Part shown: in pieces, positions 16,123 through 25,474 of the stretch
Numbering within the stretch: position 1 is the first letter of the stretch
Layout of the letters: each line of letters starts with the position of its first letter
Assembly: GCA_001803395.1 (NCBI GenBank)
Contig: MHBU01000023.1
Location: 1-49,730 of the forward strand
Direction: 5' to 3'
Length of the DNA stretch: 49,730 nucleotides
Origin: Methylotenera sp. RIFCSPLOWO2_02_FULL_45_14
GTDB lineage: Bacteria > Pseudomonadota > Gammaproteobacteria > Burkholderiales > Methylophilaceae
Position numbers and translations under genes: made by a program
Notes under the pieces: generated by a model
Seen by the model: the letters and a program-made list of their open reading frames with translations, nothing else
What the model was told of the DNA's origin: nothing
The model's database searches: none

Positions 16123-16824
16123 CTACAACGTCTCGCGCTCCATCTCTTGCACTGAAATATGGCGCACATCTTTGCCCTTAACCATATACACCACATATTC
16201 TGCGATATTTTTGGCATGGTCACCAATGCGTTCAATGGCTTTTGCCACAAACAATACTTCGAGCGACATTGAAATAGTACGAGGGTCCTCTAACATAAAC
16301 GTAATGAGCTGACGCGTTGCGGCACGGAATTGCTCATCCACTTGCTCATCCTGCTTAGCCACTTCAACCGTTTTACTGACATCTAACCGTGCAAAACCGT
16401 CTAAAGCCGTGCGTAGCATTTCACGCACCAAAGCCACCATGGCTTTAATCTCATTAAAGCGTGGCTTGTACATGCGGTCTTCTTCAAAGATTTTTTGTGC
16501 AGTACGCGCAATTTTAGTCGCTTCATCACCGATACGCTCTAGATCTGTAATGGTTTTCACCATCATCATCACCATGCGTAAATCGCCAGCTGCGGGCTGG
16601 CGACGCGCAATAATGTGGCTACAATCTTCATCGATTTGCACTTCTAGTGCATTCACGCGATGATCGTTTGCCATCACCTCTTTAGCTAAATTTATATCCA
16701 GCTTTACCAGCGCCTCTAGTGCTTGTACAATTTGCTGCTCAACCAAGCCGCCCATTTCAAGCACTTTTCCACGCACCGCTTCTAACTCAGCATCATATTG
16801 CTTAAAAGTATGTTCAGATTGCAT
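16123..16824 (-). CDS. phoU: Phosphate transport regulator PhoU
   Basis: The 233-aa product is made of two three-helix PhoU repeats: DAELEAVRGKVLEMGGLVEQQ, the first metal-binding ExxxD stretch around ALEVQIDEDC and RRQPAAGDLRMVMMMVKTIT, then the second with AIERIGDHAKNIAEYV. It restrains PstSCAB-PhoR signalling, but the pst genes are not in the window. I take ATG 16824 with ggaaa upstream; a TTG 12 nt earlier is possible. Confidence 0.94.
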   Translation of the reverse strand: MQSEHTFKQYDAELEAVRGKVLEMGGLVEQQIVQALEALVKLDINLAKEVMANDHRVNALEVQIDEDCSHIIARRQPAAGDLRMVMMMVKTITDLERIGDEATKIARTAQKIFEEDRMYKPRFNEIKAMVALVREMLRTALDGFARLDVSKTVEVAKQDEQVDEQFRAATRQLITFMLEDPRTISMSLEVLFVAKAIERIGDHAKNIAEYVVYMVKGKDVRHISVQEMERETL

Positions 16825-16900
16825 ATTGATTTCCAATGTTATTCAACGCTTATATTAGCCACACAATATGACAAAATTATTACAACGAATGATTAAGTCA

Positions 16901-17575
16901 TTATTTTTTATAAGTCTTTACACCATCTGCTGTCGCCAGCAACAGCACATTAGCCGGACGGGCAGCAAACAAGCCGTTAGTCACCACGCCGACTATTTGG
17001 TTGATTTTAGCTTCCATTGCTACGGGGTCGCTAATCGTTAAGCCATGCACGTCTAAAATCAAGTTGCCGTTGTCGGTCGTAAAATCACGCAGTTGCGGCT
17101 GACCGCCTAATTTCACTAACTCGCGTGCCACATAGCTTTTTGCCATAGGCAATACTTCAACTGGTAGTGGAAATTTACCAAGTACCGGCACATATTTAGT
17201 GGCATCGCAAATGCAGATAAACTGTTTAGCAACTGCCGCAACGATTTTTTCACGCGTTAACGCACCGCCGCCGCCTTTAAGCATGTGCAGGTGCTCGGTA
17301 ATTTCATCGGCACCATCCACATAAATATCCAGACTATCAACGCTGTTAAGATCAAACACTTCAATACCATGGCTACGCAAACGTTGTGCTGTCGCTTCTG
17401 AGCTTGCTACCGCGCCGTCAATTTTATGCTTTACTTTGGCTAGCTCTTCAATAAAAAAGTTGGCCGTTGACCCAGTACCTACGCCAATAATGCCGCTTTT
17501 TACATATTCAACTGCTGCTTTTGCAACTTGTTGTTTTAATTCGTCTTGCGATAACTTATTTTCGTTTCCTAGCAT
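16901..17575 (-). CDS. rpiA: Ribose-5-phosphate isomerase A
   Basis: The 224-aa product interconverts ribose-5-phosphate and ribulose-5-phosphate. Signature parts are [36 protein letters not shown], the active-site DGADEI ([20 protein letters not shown]) and GKFPLPVEV. The ATG at 17575 gives a length close to E. coli RpiA (219 aa). An in-frame TTG at 17614 would add 13 residues not found in the family. In a ribulose-monophosphate methylotroph it also serves the formaldehyde cycle. Confidence 0.95.
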   Translation of the reverse strand: MLGNENKLSQDELKQQVAKAAVEYVKSGIIGVGTGSTANFFIEELAKVKHKIDGAVASSEATAQRLRSHGIEVFDLNSVDSLDIYVDGADEITEHLHMLKGGGGALTREKIVAAVAKQFICICDATKYVPVLGKFPLPVEVLPMAKSYVARELVKLGGQPQLRDFTTDNGNLILDVHGLTISDPVAMEAKINQIVGVVTNGLFAARPANVLLLATADGVKTYKK

Positions 17576-17665
17576 TTTGCCTAAATCCTCTACAAATTCT
17601 TTATAATGTAACAATTATAACCAATTCAACACTATACACCGCACAGGCATTTTAAAAAATAACGC

Positions 17666-19195
17666 ATGACGACAAACTACACACAAAACAGCAATTACAA
17701 ACATAAAATTGAACATTCACACGTTTATGACGTTGCTAAAATCACCCCCTTAGAATTGCAAACCAGTTTATCTAAGCGCATACAAAATAATGTGCTACTA
17801 AAACGTGAAGATATGCAGCCCGTATTCTCATTTAAGTTACGTGGTGCTTACAACAAAATGGCGAGTTTACCAGCCGCCTTACTGGCAAAAGGTGTCATTG
17901 CAGCCTCGGCGGGCAATCATGCACAAGGCGTTGCACTCAGCGCACAAAAACTAAAATGCCGTGCCGTCATCGTCATGCCTACCACTACGCCGCTGATTAA
18001 AATCAACGCTGTTAAAGCTAGAGGTGCCGAGGTCGTGTTATTTGGCGATAGTTATTCTGATGCCTACACGCGCGCGCTAGAACTTGAACAAACTGAAGGC
18101 CTTACTTTTGTTCACCCTTACGATGACCCAGAGGTTATCGCAGGGCAAGGCACGATTGCCATGGAAATTTTGAATGCGCACCCCGAGCCTATTCACGCGA
18201 TATTCTGCAGTGTTGGCGGCGGCGGTTTGCTGGCTGGCATTGCGGCTTACGTCAAAGCCTTACGCCCTGAAATTAAAATCATTGGTGTTGAAGCTAAAGA
18301 CGCCGAGGCCATGACCGAGTCGCTAAAAAAAGGCGAGCGCGTCACGCTTGAGCAAGTTGGTTTATTTGCCGATGGCGCTGCGGTTAAACAAGTGGGTGAG
18401 CATACATTTGCGCTGTGCCAGCAATATGTGGACGAAATGATTGTGGTGGATAACGATGCCATATGCGCTGCCATTAAAGACGTATTTGAAGATACACGCA
18501 GCATTTTAGAGCCTGCTGGCGCACTCGCTGTTGCGGGACTAAAAGCCTATGCCAAACGTGAAAACCTGCATGATAAAACCTTGGTTGCCATTGCCTCTGG
18601 CGCCAATATGAATTTTGACCGCTTGCGTTTTATTGCCGAGCGCGCTGAAATCGGTGAAAAGCGCGAGGCTGTATTGGCGGTAACTATCCCCGAAAAACCA
18701 GGTGCGTTTAAAGCATTTTGTCGTCTGTTAGGTGACCGCAACATTACCGAATTTAATTATCGATATTCTGACCCAAAAAATGCACATATCTTTGTCGGCG
18801 TTGCCATTTCAGACCCAACAGAATCTGAAAAATTAGTAAATGCCCTAGAAAAACAAGGTTTGCCGACCATAGATTTAACTGATAATGAAGTCGCCAAGCT
18901 TCATTTACGCCACTTGGTGGGCGGCCATGCCCCACAAGCTGAGAATGAAATGGTGTTTAGATTTGAATTCCCTGAAAAACCAGGCGCACTGATGAAGTTT
19001 TTAGATACCATGGGACATGATTGGAATATCAGCTTGTTCCATTATCGCAATCACGGCGCAGATTTTGGTCGCGTATTGGTGGGCATGCAAGTTCCACCAG
19101 AAGATGCAGCTGAATTTAAGTTATTTTTAAATAATTTAGGCTACCCGTATTGGGATGAAACTGAAAATCCTGCTTACAAGTTGTTTTTAGGTTAA
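17666..19195 (+). CDS. ilvA: Threonine ammonia-lyase, biosynthetic
   Basis: The 509-aa PLP enzyme makes 2-oxobutanoate for isoleucine. The PLP lysine is in VFSFKLRGAYNKM, the phosphate cradle in SVGGGGLLAGIAAY, and AASAGNHAQGVALSA is intact. The last 170 residues hold two ACT-like regulatory repeats, each containing EKPGA (near residues 340 and 435), so it is the isoleucine-inhibited long form. It is divergent from rpiA with a 90-bp spacer. Confidence 0.96.
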   Translation: MTTNYTQNSNYKHKIEHSHVYDVAKITPLELQTSLSKRIQNNVLLKREDMQPVFSFKLRGAYNKMASLPAALLAKGVIAASAGNHAQGVALSAQKLKCRAVIVMPTTTPLIKINAVKARGAEVVLFGDSYSDAYTRALELEQTEGLTFVHPYDDPEVIAGQGTIAMEILNAHPEPIHAIFCSVGGGGLLAGIAAYVKALRPEIKIIGVEAKDAEAMTESLKKGERVTLEQVGLFADGAAVKQVGEHTFALCQQYVDEMIVVDNDAICAAIKDVFEDTRSILEPAGALAVAGLKAYAKRENLHDKTLVAIASGANMNFDRLRFIAERAEIGEKREAVLAVTIPEKPGAFKAFCRLLGDRNITEFNYRYSDPKNAHIFVGVAISDPTESEKLVNALEKQGLPTIDLTDNEVAKLHLRHLVGGHAPQAENEMVFRFEFPEKPGALMKFLDTMGHDWNISLFHYRNHGADFGRVLVGMQVPPEDAAEFKLFLNNLGYPYWDETENPAYKLFLG

Positions 19196-19442
19196 TTGTG
19201 CCAAAACAGCCAAACTGGTGGCTGTATTCAGCTAAAAATAATTGGCCATAAAAATAACTTCATGTTTTATAACTAACAATTTATAAGAATGATTCTTGCT
19301 TAATATCTGCTTAAGCTATGTTTTATTTGTTGGATCAATTGAAATATACAATGCCGCTGAACCTTATTAAGGTAATGTGGCTCAAATAAACTGAATAAAA
19401 CATGATGACAAATCATAAAAACACACCATCTGGAGATTAAAT

Positions 19443-20510
19443 ATGAAGTTAAAGCACCTAATAATTACCCTGGCAGTCGGCCTCACGTTTAGCATCAATG
19501 CTAACGCCGCTGATCGTGGTAAAGCCTATGTTTCAAATCAAGATGGTGGCGTTTCAATCATCGACATTAATACCTTATCAACCATTGGTAATATCGATGT
19601 TAAAGGCGAAGGCCCGCGCGGATTAGCAGTCACCGATGATGGAAAACTGCTCGTTGTGGCAACGCGTGAAAACGGCAGCGTTTCCATTATTGATACCGCT
19701 ACCAATGAAGTCATCAAACAAATTCCAGTTGGGAAAAACCCGGAATTTGTAAGAGTGCGTGGTAATTTTGCTTTTGTGTCTTATGAGCCAAGTGCAAAAG
19801 GTGGCCCACCGCCAGTGCCAGGTTCTGCTGCGGCAAAAGAAGCAGAAAAAGCCGCAAAGGACGATGATGAAGAGCCGGCACGCATTGGTATTATTGATTT
19901 GAATCTAGGTAAAAAGGTGCGTGAAATTATTGGCGGCCCTGAAACTGAAGGCATTGAATTTAGTGCCGATGGCAAACAGCTTGTGATTACAAATGAAGCG
20001 GACAACACGGTAACTGTTCATAATCTAAAAACTGGCAAACTCATTAAAACCATCAAAACCCACAAATATGGCGATCGCCCACGTGGCGTTAAAGTTTCTC
20101 CCGATGGCAAAACCTATGTAGTCACATTAGAGTACGGCAACAAATTTTTAGTGCTCAATAAAAACTTCAAAGTATTACGTACCGTTGACACTGGCGCCAC
20201 GCCTTATGGCATAGCCTATGACCGCAAAGGTGAGCGCATTTTTGTAGCGGCTAACAAAGCCAAAACATTAGAAGTGTTTGATGCCAAAACCTATGCAAAA
20301 ATTAAAGAAGTAGCTACAGGCAACCGTTGCTGGCACTTTAGCTTTACCCCCGATGACAAAGAAATTTTACTGGCTTGCGGTAAATCAGATGCGATATACG
20401 TGATTGATGCAGAAAAACTAGAAGTCACTCAGCAAATTGAAAATAAGAAAATGCCTTGGGGTGTCGTGACTTATCCTAAATCAGCCGGAAGTTTAGATAA
20501 GCCGTTGTAA
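19443..20510 (+). CDS. Periplasmic YVTN beta-propeller protein
   Basis: The 355-aa product has a signal peptide (1-22, ending INANAAD) and repeated blades of the YVTN/YncE type: AYVSNQDGGVSIIDINTL, VSIIDTATNEVIKQIPVGKN, VTNEADNTVTVHNL, IFVAANKAKTLEVFDAKT, AIYVIDAEKLEV. A loop of about 40 residues rich in Pro, Ala, Lys and Asp/Glu (residues 115-145) interrupts the third blade. It resembles the PQQ-catabolism-associated beta-propeller group (TIGR03866), common in bacteria with periplasmic quinoprotein dehydrogenases. Function is not established. ctggag is the ribosome site. A terminator follows. Confidence 0.82.
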   Translation: MKLKHLIITLAVGLTFSINANAADRGKAYVSNQDGGVSIIDINTLSTIGNIDVKGEGPRGLAVTDDGKLLVVATRENGSVSIIDTATNEVIKQIPVGKNPEFVRVRGNFAFVSYEPSAKGGPPPVPGSAAAKEAEKAAKDDDEEPARIGIIDLNLGKKVREIIGGPETEGIEFSADGKQLVITNEADNTVTVHNLKTGKLIKTIKTHKYGDRPRGVKVSPDGKTYVVTLEYGNKFLVLNKNFKVLRTVDTGATPYGIAYDRKGERIFVAANKAKTLEVFDAKTYAKIKEVATGNRCWHFSFTPDDKEILLACGKSDAIYVIDAEKLEVTQQIENKKMPWGVVTYPKSAGSLDKPL

Positions 20511-20538
20511 TTTATTGCCAAGACTTGATTGACAGCAT

Positions 20539-20565
20539 ACAAAGCCCCCAACTGTGGGGCTTTGT
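20539..20565. terminator. Bidirectional terminator
   Basis: Perfect 10-bp stem acaaagcccc (20539-20548) / ggggctttgt (20556-20565), followed by tatttta on the plus strand, lies between converging genes. Confidence 0.9.
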
Positions 20566-21023
20566 TATTTTAATTTGTCTAAAATAATCTGCCAGTCTTT
20601 GGGGTCAACAGGCGTAATGGATAATCGGTTACCACGCTGCAATATACGCATATTCGCCAACTCAGGCGTTTCACGTAACTCTTTCAAACTTAGCAAGCGC
20701 GTTTTACGCACCAGCTTCACATCGACATTAAGCCAGCGTGGGTTTTCAGGTGTTGATTTAGGGTCAAAATACTTGTGATCTTTTATAAACTGCAATCGAT
20801 CTGGATAAGCCAGCGTACTCACTTCGGCAATGCCGGCAATGCCAGGCACGTCGCAATTAGAATGGTAAAATAGCACGCCATCACCCACCTGCATTTGGTC
20901 GCGCATAAAGTTTCTTGCCTGATAATTACGCACACCGTACCAATCAACCGTTTGATTTACAAAACCTGCTAAATCATCAATAGAAACGTCTGACGGCTCA
21001 GATTTCATTAGCCAATAGCGCAT
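20565..21023 (-). CDS. EVE-domain protein (thymocyte nuclear protein 1-like)
   Basis: The 152-aa single-domain EVE protein starts MRYWLMKSEPSDVSIDDL and contains WYGVRNYQARNFMRDQMQVG and GVLFYHSNCDVPGIAGIAEV, the PUA-like pocket that reads modified bases. Its cellular role in bacteria is not settled. It is a frequent neighbour of zapA and 6S RNA in betaproteobacteria, as here. Confidence 0.93.
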   Translation of the reverse strand: MRYWLMKSEPSDVSIDDLAGFVNQTVDWYGVRNYQARNFMRDQMQVGDGVLFYHSNCDVPGIAGIAEVSTLAYPDRLQFIKDHKYFDPKSTPENPRWLNVDVKLVRKTRLLSLKELRETPELANMRILQRGNRLSITPVDPKDWQIILDKLK

Positions 21024-21102
21024 AGGTTTACCCTGTTAAAAATGATTGCTTATGATAATCTATAACCAAATGATCAATACTGAATTTTAACAAAGAGACA
21101 TC

Positions 21103-21474
21103 ATGGCAAAACCACAAGAAAAAAACGTACTGGGCACGGCATTACAAGTGTGCAGCCTGGATCCCATCACAGGATTTACCCGAACGGGTTGTTGCGAAAC
21201 TGGCTTGGAGGATAAAGCCAGTCATACGGTTTGCGCGCAGATGACTGAAGAATTTTTAGCTTTTTCAATTTCGCGAGGCAACGACTTAAGTACGCCCCGC
21301 CTGGAATCTGGTTTTGAAGGCTTACAAGCGGGAGACCGCTGGTGCCTATGTGCAAGTCGCTGGCTAGAGGCCTCAGAATCAGGCTTCGCGCCGCCTGTTA
21401 TTTTAGAAGCATGCCATGAAAAGTGCTTGGCGATTGTAAGTTTGGCTGATTTAAAATATCACGAATTAAGATGA
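21103..21474 (+). CDS. DUF2237 family protein
   Basis: The 123-aa product has the DUF2237 pattern: NVLGTALQVCSLDPITGFTR, GCCETG, HTVCAQMTEEFLAFS, GNDLSTPRLESGFEGLQAGD and RWCLCASRWLEA, ending in EACHEKCL. Seven conserved cysteines suggest metal binding. Function is unknown. It is monocistronic between divergent EVE and convergent 6S RNA. Confidence 0.92.
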   Translation: MAKPQEKNVLGTALQVCSLDPITGFTRTGCCETGLEDKASHTVCAQMTEEFLAFSISRGNDLSTPRLESGFEGLQAGDRWCLCASRWLEASESGFAPPVILEACHEKCLAIVSLADLKYHELR

Positions 21475-21519
21475 TTTTAGAAAAACAGTTGTTCACGAAA
21501 ATAAATTAAAACTGAAATG

Positions 21520-21727
21520 GGGAGTTCTCTACGGATAAAGCCTAAGCCAGCATCCTGAACCAAAAAGGCTCAAGTGGTAATAGCCTAGAGCGCATTAGGT
21601 ACACCCGCCAAGAGGTTCTTAAAAGAACACTCAATTTAGAGCGCGCACACAACAACTCGAATGACCAAAACCGGTGCTATAAACTAGTTCAAGGAATTAT
21701 TAGCCTAAACCGCACCGCAGAGAACAA
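21520..21727 (-). ncRNA. ssrS: 6S RNA
   Basis: On the minus strand the region opens with gttctctgcgg (21725-21715) and ends with ccgtagagaac (21534-21524), which form the closing stem. Internal ccttgaac and ggttcagg arms form the second conserved stem, leaving the large open central bulge that mimics an open promoter. It lies immediately downstream of zapA, as in most proteobacteria. 6S RNA holds sigma-70 RNA polymerase in stationary phase. The exact ends are estimates. Confidence 0.88.
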
Positions 21728-21816
21728 ACTTTAAAACTAGACGTTTTATCATTACGATAAAACCATTGAAATAATTCTACGCTATCTTACTCATACTTGT
21801 TGTGACGCTTAGATAT

Positions 21817-22110
21817 TTATTTTTCGGCACAGGCTTGATCAATTTGATCTTGCATCAAAGTGATTCTACGTTTTATGTCACCGACATCAACATTACCGCT
21901 TTTGCTATTGAGCAGCTCGTGCGACAAATTAAGCGCTGTCATAATTGCAATACGCTCAACGCCGATGACTTTGCCGCTATCACGAATATCACGCATTTTT
22001 TTATCTAAAAAATTAACCGCGTTAATTAAGCCAGGACGTTCTTCATCTGTACACGACACTGTGAAGTCACGCCCCATGATACTGACATCTACGCCTTTAA
22101 TTTCACTCAT
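21817..22110 (-). CDS. zapA: Cell division protein ZapA
   Basis: The 97-aa product crosslinks FtsZ filaments. It shows VDVSIMGRDFTVSCTDEERP, GLINAVNFLDKKMRDIRDSG and IAIMTALNLSHELLNSK, then a C-terminal coiled coil. ATG 22110 is chosen over a TTG at 22125. It is the partner of the small coiled-coil gene just upstream, and the 6S gene follows. Confidence 0.94.
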   Translation of the reverse strand: MSEIKGVDVSIMGRDFTVSCTDEERPGLINAVNFLDKKMRDIRDSGKVIGVERIAIMTALNLSHELLNSKSGNVDVGDIKRRITLMQDQIDQACAEK

Positions 22111-22160
22111 TAGCTTTGTACTCAAAGTTTTATACTCAAAATCTGATATTCAGCCACGCC

Positions 22161-22349
22161 TTAAGGCAGGCTTTGCATCAACGCTTCGATACGCTCACTG
22201 GCTTGCGCCATATTGGCTTTTAATAATGCAGTGTCAGATTCCATTGCACCCAAATTAAGACGCAGCTGCGCGTTTTCATGGCGCAACTCACCACACAGTG
22301 AAATTAAGTGTGACAGTTTTTCTTCTAACGCTTTTAAGTCTGCATCCAT
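22161..22349 (-). CDS. TIGR02449 small coiled-coil protein (ZapB-like)
   Basis: The 62-aa protein is almost all coiled coil: MDADLKALEEKLSHLISLCG, ENAQLRLNL, MAQASERIEALMQSLP. It matches the TIGR02449 family that precedes zapA in beta- and gammaproteobacteria and is thought to act in division like ZapB. ATG 22349 is preferred over an in-frame TTG at 22385. Confidence 0.88.
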   Translation of the reverse strand: MDADLKALEEKLSHLISLCGELRHENAQLRLNLGAMESDTALLKANMAQASERIEALMQSLP

Positions 22350-22447
22350 GCTGTCACTATAATTGAAAAAATTGATTATAGTCAATAGTTAACGTGGATT
22401 TTTCAAAGTATTACAATACATTACAAAATTAGTTCGTATAAAAATAG

Positions 22448-22478
22448 TTGCTATAGCCAGAAATTTAAACGTTATAAT
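22448..22478 (+). promoter_or_regulatory. Probable sigma-70 promoter for btuB operon
   Basis: TTGCTA (22448-22453) and a perfect TATAAT (22473-22478) with 19-bp spacing place the transcript start just before the cobalamin riboswitch. Confidence 0.55.
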
Positions 22479-22490
22479 GCGAACTTGTTG

Positions 22491-22705
22491 TCAGGTGCCA
22501 TGTTTGTTTTCTTTCAAACAAGGTGAAACTGGGAAATAGGTGCGTTAACGCTTTAATTATTTAAAGTAAGAAACAAACCCTATGCTGCCCCCGCAACGGT
22601 AAGTGAGTGTAGTTTTGCAATATGTCACTGAGTCAAAGCCTTGAATAAGGCAAGATTTGGGAAGGCGCAAAACATCTCCTCACAAGCCCGGAGACCGGCC
22701 TCGCA
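22491..22705 (+). promoter_or_regulatory. Cobalamin riboswitch
   Basis: Canonical aptamer elements occur in order: aggtgcc at 22493, gtgaaactgggaa at 22523, ctatgctgcccccgcaacgg near 22580-22599, a B12-box-like gtcactgagtc at 22624, gggaaggc at 22659, and agcccggagaccggcct at 22685-22701. Coenzyme B12 binding should reduce expression of btuB and the genes behind it. The segment gccttgaataaggc (22638-22651) is nearly complementary to gccttatttcaaggc in the downstream platform (22711-22725), offering an alternative fold. Confidence 0.96.
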
Positions 22706-22866
22706 ACAACGCCTTATTTCAAGGCACGCTAGGAAATACCGCGGGGTGACGGTAAACAAAGGCTGCGCTTTTGCGTCGTTAGCTCGACCGCGCTTTCTTT
22801 TTTTATTTCATTCTTCCGCATTCTCTAGCTCTATAAATCCGCATGCGGGGTCGCATGCAACTTAGG
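22706..22866 (+). promoter_or_regulatory. Riboswitch expression platform
   Basis: This stretch holds the hairpin gccttatttcaaggc (22711-22725), the ccgcggggtg element near 22740, a pyrimidine-rich run after gaccgcgc (22788-22812) and the inverted pair gcatgc-ggggtc-gcatgc (22841-22858), right before the ribosome site aggg. The last hairpin could mask the ribosome site, so control is probably translational, perhaps with termination. Confidence 0.5.
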
Positions 22867-22876
22867 GAAAAATGTA

Positions 22877-24775
22877 ATGAAAAAATCCACCATTGCCAGC
22901 TTAATCAGCTTGGCATTTACCTCACCTGTTTTTGCGGCTGAAAATATCAATTTAGAAGATGTAGTCGTTACTGCTAGCCGTACTCAACAAGCGCGCACCA
23001 GCGTGGTGGGTGATGTTACAGTGATTGATCGTGAAGAAATCGAACGCGCAGGCGCGGGCTCCATCACCGACCTGTTGCGTGCGCAACCAGGGGTGCAAAT
23101 TAACGCTAACGGCGGTGCAGGCACAGGCAGTAGCGTATATTTGCGCGGCACCAATGCTGACCATGTGGTGGTGTTAGTCGATGGCTTACGCATCAACTCT
23201 GCCACGCTAGGCACAACTTCTTTTGAAAACATTCCACTCGCGCAAATTGAAAGAATTGAAATTCTGCGCGGCCCAGCCTCTAGCCTTTATGGCGCAGATG
23301 CGATTGGCGGCGTGATTCAAATTCTTACACGCAAAGCTGAGGCTGGCAAACCGCTTATTCATGCCGCAGTTGGGCTAGGCAGTTACGACACTAAGACCGC
23401 AGAAGCGGGCATCAACGGTAGCGTTAATGCACTTAAATATGGCATCAATGTAAGCAGTTTTGATACCGACAGCTTTTCTGCCAAACGCATACGCACGGGC
23501 AAAGATGCAGACGATGACAGTTATCGCAATTTAAGTTCCTCAGCTTTTTTAGAACTAGCATTAGTCCAAGGTCATACTTGGGGATTGCAATTTTTTGAAA
23601 GCAAAGGACACGCCGAGTTTGACAACAATTATGAAAATTTTGGTGAGCAGACCCTACAAAGCTATGCTTTTACCAGCAAAAACCAGTTTACTGATATTTG
23701 GCACAGCACTTTCAAACTAGGCATGGGCGTGGATGACTCTGAAAGTCACGCCAAGCCAAACCTAACCAAGACAAGCGCTAGCTATAACCCGAAAGGTATT
23801 AGCCAATACCGCACAGAGCAACAACAACTGACGTGGCAAAATGATTTTAACTTGCCATTAGGCACACTCACTTTAGCTTATGACCGACTAGAGCAAGACG
23901 TGAATGGCCAAAGCAACGTCAAAACTAAATTCAAAAAAGAACGTAAGAACGATAGCTTTTTAGCTGGCTATGTCGTAGACATTGGCAATCATGCTTTACA
24001 ACTCTCATTGCGCGAAGACCATAATACACAATTCGGCAGTTACACCACAGGCGGCGCTGGCTATGGTTATCGCTTTACACCTGAGTGGCGCGTCACTACA
24101 AGTTATGGCAAAGCTTTCAAGGCGCCTACCTTTAACCAACTGTATTTTCCAAACTTTGGCGACCCGGGCTTAAGCCCAGAAAAGTCAGACAACGTCGAAG
24201 CCAGTGTTAAATATACCGGGCAACAATGGAATGCGGGGCTAACGGTTTTTGAAAATAAAATAAGAAACTTAATCGCATCAGTTGGCCCTGCCACTAGCGG
24301 ATGTACATTCGCTGGTTTTTGCCCTGTCAATATTGGTAAAGCCAAAATACAAGGAGCAACCATTGATGGCAGCTGGAATATCACTGACTCACTTTTATTG
24401 AGCGGTAATTTGACTATACAGTCTCCCCGTGAGAAGGAAACCGACAATCTAGCTCCGCGCCGTGGCAATCGTTATGGCACAGTTAATCTATTACACACTT
24501 GGGGAGATTTGCAATGGGGTGCTGAAGTCACGGGGGCATCTACTCGTTACAATGACCTCGCCAATCAATTTAAGATGAGCGGCTATGCCTTAGTGAATTT
24601 GACCGCAAATTATCGTATGACGCCAGAATGGAAACTGGAAATGCGTGCTAACAATGTGTTGGATAAGAACTATGTGCTTAGCACCACCAAAAGTAGCTTT
24701 TCTCCAAACGGCCCTGACTACAACACCGCTGGCGGTAATATATTTGTAGGTTTACGTTATGACATGAAGCATTGA
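22877..24775 (+). CDS. btuB: TonB-dependent cobalamin receptor BtuB
   Basis: This is a 632-aa outer-membrane B12 receptor. Signal peptide 1-20 ends PVFAAEN, followed by TonB box EDVVVTASR. The plug has LLRAQPGVQINANGGAGTGS and EILRGPASSLYGADAIGGVI. The barrel carries FKAPTFNQLYFPNFGDPGLS, typical of BtuB, and ends GLRYDMKH. The riboswitch upstream confirms the substrate. A hairpin (ggcgagt...actcgcc, 24793-24810) follows the stop. Confidence 0.95.
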   Translation: MKKSTIASLISLAFTSPVFAAENINLEDVVVTASRTQQARTSVVGDVTVIDREEIERAGAGSITDLLRAQPGVQINANGGAGTGSSVYLRGTNADHVVVLVDGLRINSATLGTTSFENIPLAQIERIEILRGPASSLYGADAIGGVIQILTRKAEAGKPLIHAAVGLGSYDTKTAEAGINGSVNALKYGINVSSFDTDSFSAKRIRTGKDADDDSYRNLSSSAFLELALVQGHTWGLQFFESKGHAEFDNNYENFGEQTLQSYAFTSKNQFTDIWHSTFKLGMGVDDSESHAKPNLTKTSASYNPKGISQYRTEQQQLTWQNDFNLPLGTLTLAYDRLEQDVNGQSNVKTKFKKERKNDSFLAGYVVDIGNHALQLSLREDHNTQFGSYTTGGAGYGYRFTPEWRVTTSYGKAFKAPTFNQLYFPNFGDPGLSPEKSDNVEASVKYTGQQWNAGLTVFENKIRNLIASVGPATSGCTFAGFCPVNIGKAKIQGATIDGSWNITDSLLLSGNLTIQSPREKETDNLAPRRGNRYGTVNLLHTWGDLQWGAEVTGASTRYNDLANQFKMSGYALVNLTANYRMTPEWKLEMRANNVLDKNYVLSTTKSSFSPNGPDYNTAGGNIFVGLRYDMKH

Positions 24776-24902
24776 TTTTAGTATTAATCGGTGGCGAGTG
24801 AAAACTCGCCAAAATAAAATACTTAAGCAAAAGACATTTACGCTAAAATCACACTCAACAATTTTTGAATAATTTATGAACCGACTGGAGGCTACACCTA
24901 CC

Positions 24903-25472
24903 ATGCTAACACTTTCTAAAACCAACCAGATTATCATAGGTGCTGTACTTGCGGGGCTAGTCATTGCCACGCGCGGGCACCACTTTGCTTCAATTAATGC
25001 ACTACCGAGTGCGTCACTTGCGGTATTTTTCTTAGCTGGATTATATTTGCGTCCAACATGGATATTCCCTGCCTTACTCGCTTTGTGTGCAGGTTTAGAC
25101 TTTTCTGCGATTACTTATGGTGGCGTTAGCAATTTTTGTGTCACTCCAGCTTATGCCTTTTTACTGCCAGCTTACGGCGTGATGTGGTTAGCAGGTCGCT
25201 GGTTTGCTAAGCGTGTCAGCTTTAGCATAAATGCGCTTTTACCTTTAGTCGGCAGTGTGGCAATCGCGGCAACGGTCAGCGAATTATTTTCCAGTGGCGG
25301 TTTTTATTTCTTTGGTGGCCGTTATGCTGACCCTACTTTCGCCGAGTTTGGCACACGTTTAGTTAAATACTTTCCGCATCAGTTAGAAAGTATCGCGTTT
25401 TGGCTAGGTACTGCATTGGTGGTACATGTGATTTTTGCTTTAGCAAGTGCTGCCAATCGCGCCAAAGTTTAA
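24903..25472 (+). CDS. btuM: Cobalamin transporter BtuM (solitary ECF S-component-like)
   Basis: The 189-aa protein has about six hydrophobic segments, with the motif YGGVSNFCVTPAYAF placing a cysteine at residue 79. This matches BtuM, the inner-membrane B12 transporter of Thiobacillus denitrificans, in which Cys80 ligands the cobalt and removes cyanide. It works without an obvious ECF energising module; none is in the window. The choice of ATG 24903 rests on ggag at 24887-24890 and gives the cysteine its expected position. ATG 24876 is the alternative. It lies after btuB and before cobO, under the riboswitch. Confidence 0.85.
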   Translation: MLTLSKTNQIIIGAVLAGLVIATRGHHFASINALPSASLAVFFLAGLYLRPTWIFPALLALCAGLDFSAITYGGVSNFCVTPAYAFLLPAYGVMWLAGRWFAKRVSFSINALLPLVGSVAIAATVSELFSSGGFYFFGGRYADPTFAEFGTRLVKYFPHQLESIAFWLGTALVVHVIFALASAANRAKV

Positions 25473-25474
25473 TT

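Noticed and set aside
24793-24810. Terminator after btuB
   Set aside because: The 7-bp stem is perfect, but A residues instead of T residues follow on the plus strand, and the operon seems to continue into btuM.
25400-25474. Longer cobO starting inside btuM
   Set aside because: The N-terminus would be the btuM sequence in another frame; the TTG at 25475 aligns with the family start.
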